From: Toxoplasma gondii ME49
Taxonomy: Eukaryota; Apicomplexa; Conoidasida; Eucoccidiorida; Sarcocystidae
DNA: 64,000 nt
Assembly (NCBI RefSeq): GCF_000006565.2
Contig: NC_031478.1
Location: forward strand, 2,929,584-2,993,583
Reading direction: 5' to 3'
Of the stretch, positions 62,601 to 64,000 are shown one piece after another (position 1 is the stretch's first letter; every line of letters begins with the position of its first letter). The translations under genes were made by a program, and so were the position numbers. The notes under the pieces were generated by a model. That model did not search any database. It was not told where the DNA came from and worked only from the letters and a program-made list of their open reading frames with translations.

Positions 62601-64000
62601 CGGCGCCCCCTCCTTCGCACCTTCAGCCACGCCCTCTCCAGCCCCCTCTGCCTTCACTCCAGGCGCTCCCTTCTTGCCGCCAGGCGGACCTGGCAGCATC
62701 TTCGGAGGCGGCGCCTTCTTCTTCGCTGCCGCCTTCTCCAGCGCCGGCTCTCCTGCCTTTCCCTCCGCCTCTTCCGACAGAGCCTCCTTCTTCTCCTCCC
62801 TCTCCTCGTCCTTCGCCGCGTCCTTCTTCTCGCCCTGCTCCTCCCCTCCCTTTGACGGCGCCCCCTCCTTCGCACCTTCAGCCACGCCCTCTCCAGCCCC
62901 CTCTGCCTTCACTCCAGGCGCTCCCTTCTTGCCGCCAGGCGGACCTGGCAGCATCTTCGGAGGCGGCGCCTTCTTCTTCGCTGCCGCCTTCTCCAGCGCC
63001 GGCTCTCCTGCCTTTCCCTCCGCCTCTTCCGACAGAGCCTCCTTCTTCTCCTCCCTCTCCTCGTCCTTCGCCGCGTCCTTCTTCTCGCCCTGCTCCTCCC
63101 CTCCCTTTGACGGCGCCCCCTCCTTCGCACCTTCAGCCACGCCCTCTCCAGCCCCCTCTGCCTTCACTCCAGGCGCTCCCTTCTTGCCGCCAGGCGGACC
63201 TGGCAGCATCTTCGGAGGCGGCGCCTTCTTCTTCGCTGCCGCCTTCTCCAGCGCCGGCTCTCCTGCCTTTCCCTCCGCCTCTTCCGACAGAGCCTCCTTC
63301 TTCTCCTCCCTCTCCTCGTCCTTCGCCGCGTCCTTCTTCTCGCCCTGCTCCTCCCCTCCCTTTGACGGCGCCCCCTCCTTCGCACCTTCAGCCACGCCCT
63401 CTCCAGCCCCCTCTGCCTTCACTCCAGGCGCTCCCTTCTTGCCGCCAGGCGGACCTGGCAGCATCTTCGGAGGCGGCGCCTTCTTCTTCGCTGCCGCCTT
63501 CTCCAGCGCCGGCTCTCCTGCCTTTCCCTCCGCCTCTTCCGACAGAGCCTCCTTCTTCTCCTCCCTCTCCTCGTCCTTCGCCGCGTCCTTCTTCTCGCCC
63601 TGCTCCTCCCCTCCCTTTGACGGCGCCCCCTCCTTCGCACCTTCAGCCACGCCCTCTCCAGCCCCCTCTGCCTTCACTCCAGGCGCTCCCTTCTTGCCGC
63701 CAGGCGGACCTGGCAGCATCTTCGGAGGCGGCGCCTTCTTCTTCGCTGCCGCCTTCTCCAGCGCCGGCTCTCCTGCCTTTCCCTCCGCCTCTTCCGACAG
63801 AGCCTCCTTCTTCTCCTCCCTCTCCTCGTCCTTCGCCGCGTCCTTCTTCTCGCCCTGCTCCTCCCCTCCCTTTGACGGCGCCCCCTCCTTCGCACCTTCA
63901 GCCACGCCCTCTCCAGCCCCCTCTGCCTTCACTCCAGGCGCTCCCTTCTTGCCGCCAGGCGGACCTGGCAGCATCTTCGGAGGCGGCGCCTTCTTCTTCG
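47646..64000 (-). CDS. Giant divergent myosin-like (pseudo-motor) protein, 5' end beyond window
   Basis: Fifteen exons in coding order: >64000-57674, 57355-57448, 57162-57246, 56487-56703, 55729-55901, 55097-55345, 54545-54614, 54299-54366, 53979-54171, 53193-53401, 52812-52962, 52293-52344, 48873-51994, 48401-48561 and 47646-47858. Phases match throughout; at least 3793 residues are visible. Repeats come first, then a motor-like region from about 58080 to 51800. It includes VLFGAAVTAWNEMLVYRRPQ before the P-loop site, LLQLFGSVRPV plus WDIYFTPEG, SLTDEERERVATECADLLVQ, AAHLLGISASDLGGHFRTAL and SAVARTLYRQLFQFIVARIN. Further on are FSISVLG, a late-motor strand set, AVQQWEQHGFPLF with KYCPNLFPQ, and a converter-like end. 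ATP-site motifs are altered: GESGAGKT is GTDVKGRK, switch I NxNSSRFG is absent, and switch II DIxGFE is GAGPTE. A coiled coil (RLTTENLRLENERLHEENLK), Pro/Ala linker, two Trp/Gly domains and CTFRPKL follow. Probably a non-motor scaffold. Confidence 0.75.
59740..60752 (-). repeat. In-frame tandem repeats, about 210 bp (70 residues), 4-5 copies
   Basis: Units run from the motif K(L/V)A.P.(A)K..L.APK.LSHP(V/L)(V/L)AKK to GGETEAKDAGP. The second and third copies are nearly identical at the DNA level (60120-60330 and 60330-60540 regions), while the last two are degenerate and grade into unique sequence. They lie in the first visible exon of the giant gene, coding on the minus strand. Confidence 0.88.
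60752..62480 (-). repeat. In-frame tandem repeats, 216 bp (72 residues), about 8 copies
   Basis: The unit is KLAMPAAKAMVPAMK, ALPGQALPKKKGLPPVKAGE, then AGKAAADTSEGPRAVEEPEP and DSAAAKAGEADAKTLGP. The copies differ at only a few positions (S/A in TSEGP or TSAGP, V/G before EEP, E/Q, D/H, T/A), so the array has been homogenised recently. It lies in the giant gene. Confidence 0.93.
62480..64000 (-). repeat. In-frame tandem repeats, 255 bp (85 residues), at least 6 copies, cut by window edge
   Basis: Six starts of MLPGPPGGKKGAPGVKAEG are spaced exactly 255 bases apart (ATG complements near 62699, 62954, 63209, 63464, 63719 and 63974). The units are virtually identical DNA; only the copy next to the 216 bp array has diverged (EVLSEEAEGKAGEPTLKK). 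Each unit is Lys/Glu/Ala/Gly-rich (EEREEKKEALSEEAEGKAGE). The array continues past 64000. Confidence 0.95.

Noticed and set aside
62654..63895. Five identical 73-codon Arg-rich minus-strand frames
   Set aside because: Alternate phase of the 255 bp repeats; they repeat simply because the DNA does.
1..64000. Bacterial-type features: operons, CRISPR, insertion sequences, riboswitches
   Set aside because: Gene structure is plainly eukaryotic; nothing in the sequence supports any of these.

Overview
The window is nuclear DNA of a coccidian apicomplexan, most likely Toxoplasma gondii or a close relative (Hammondia, Neospora). The basis is intron-rich genes with GT-AG introns of about 0.1-1.2 kb, near 50% GC, frequent TGCATGC-type motifs, TA microsatellites in introns, pyrimidine-rich leaders, and proteins carrying long Ala/Pro/Ser/Gly/Glu-rich insertions. 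There are no operons, ribosome binding sites, CRISPR arrays or recognisable insertion sequences. I reconstructed exons by hand, requiring GT-AG borders, matching intron phase and continuity of protein-family motifs.

Layout, left to right. 73-700 (-): a two-exon gene for an 82-residue one-pass membrane protein. 701-5767: mostly unassigned, with one weak candidate exon. 5768-12149 (+): four-exon gene for a 1382-residue protein with a GYF domain, a C2-like region and an IQ motif. 12150-14468: convergent spacer with a possible small secreted protein gene. 14469-21523 (-): ten-exon gene for a 451-residue Obg/YchF-superfamily GTPase of the Ygr210/archaeal type, with long TA tracts in four introns. 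21524-24068: divergent promoter and leader region. 24069-31668 (+): twelve-exon gene for RNA polymerase III subunit RPC3 (840 residues). 31669-33363: convergent spacer. 33364-38270 (-): seven-exon gene for splicing factor SF3B4 (539 residues). 38271-42326: divergent spacer with an unrecognised candidate gene. 42327-45457 (+): four-exon gene for a DUF819-family membrane protein (602 residues). 45458-47645: convergent spacer. 47646 to beyond the right edge (-): at least fifteen exons for a giant protein, at least 3793 residues visible.

The giant protein is the most unusual item. Its N-terminal part is built from three related families of in-frame tandem repeats (85, 72 and about 70 residues). 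A very divergent myosin motor follows, in which the P-loop, switch I and switch II all appear to be lost. After that come a coiled coil, a low-complexity linker, two copies of an apparently undescribed Trp/Gly domain and a terminal CTFRPKL motif. It looks like a pseudo-myosin scaffold rather than a motor.

The identified genes are mostly housekeeping (Pol III transcription, U2 snRNP splicing, translation-type GTPase). They lie in alternating orientation and share spacers, not pathways.
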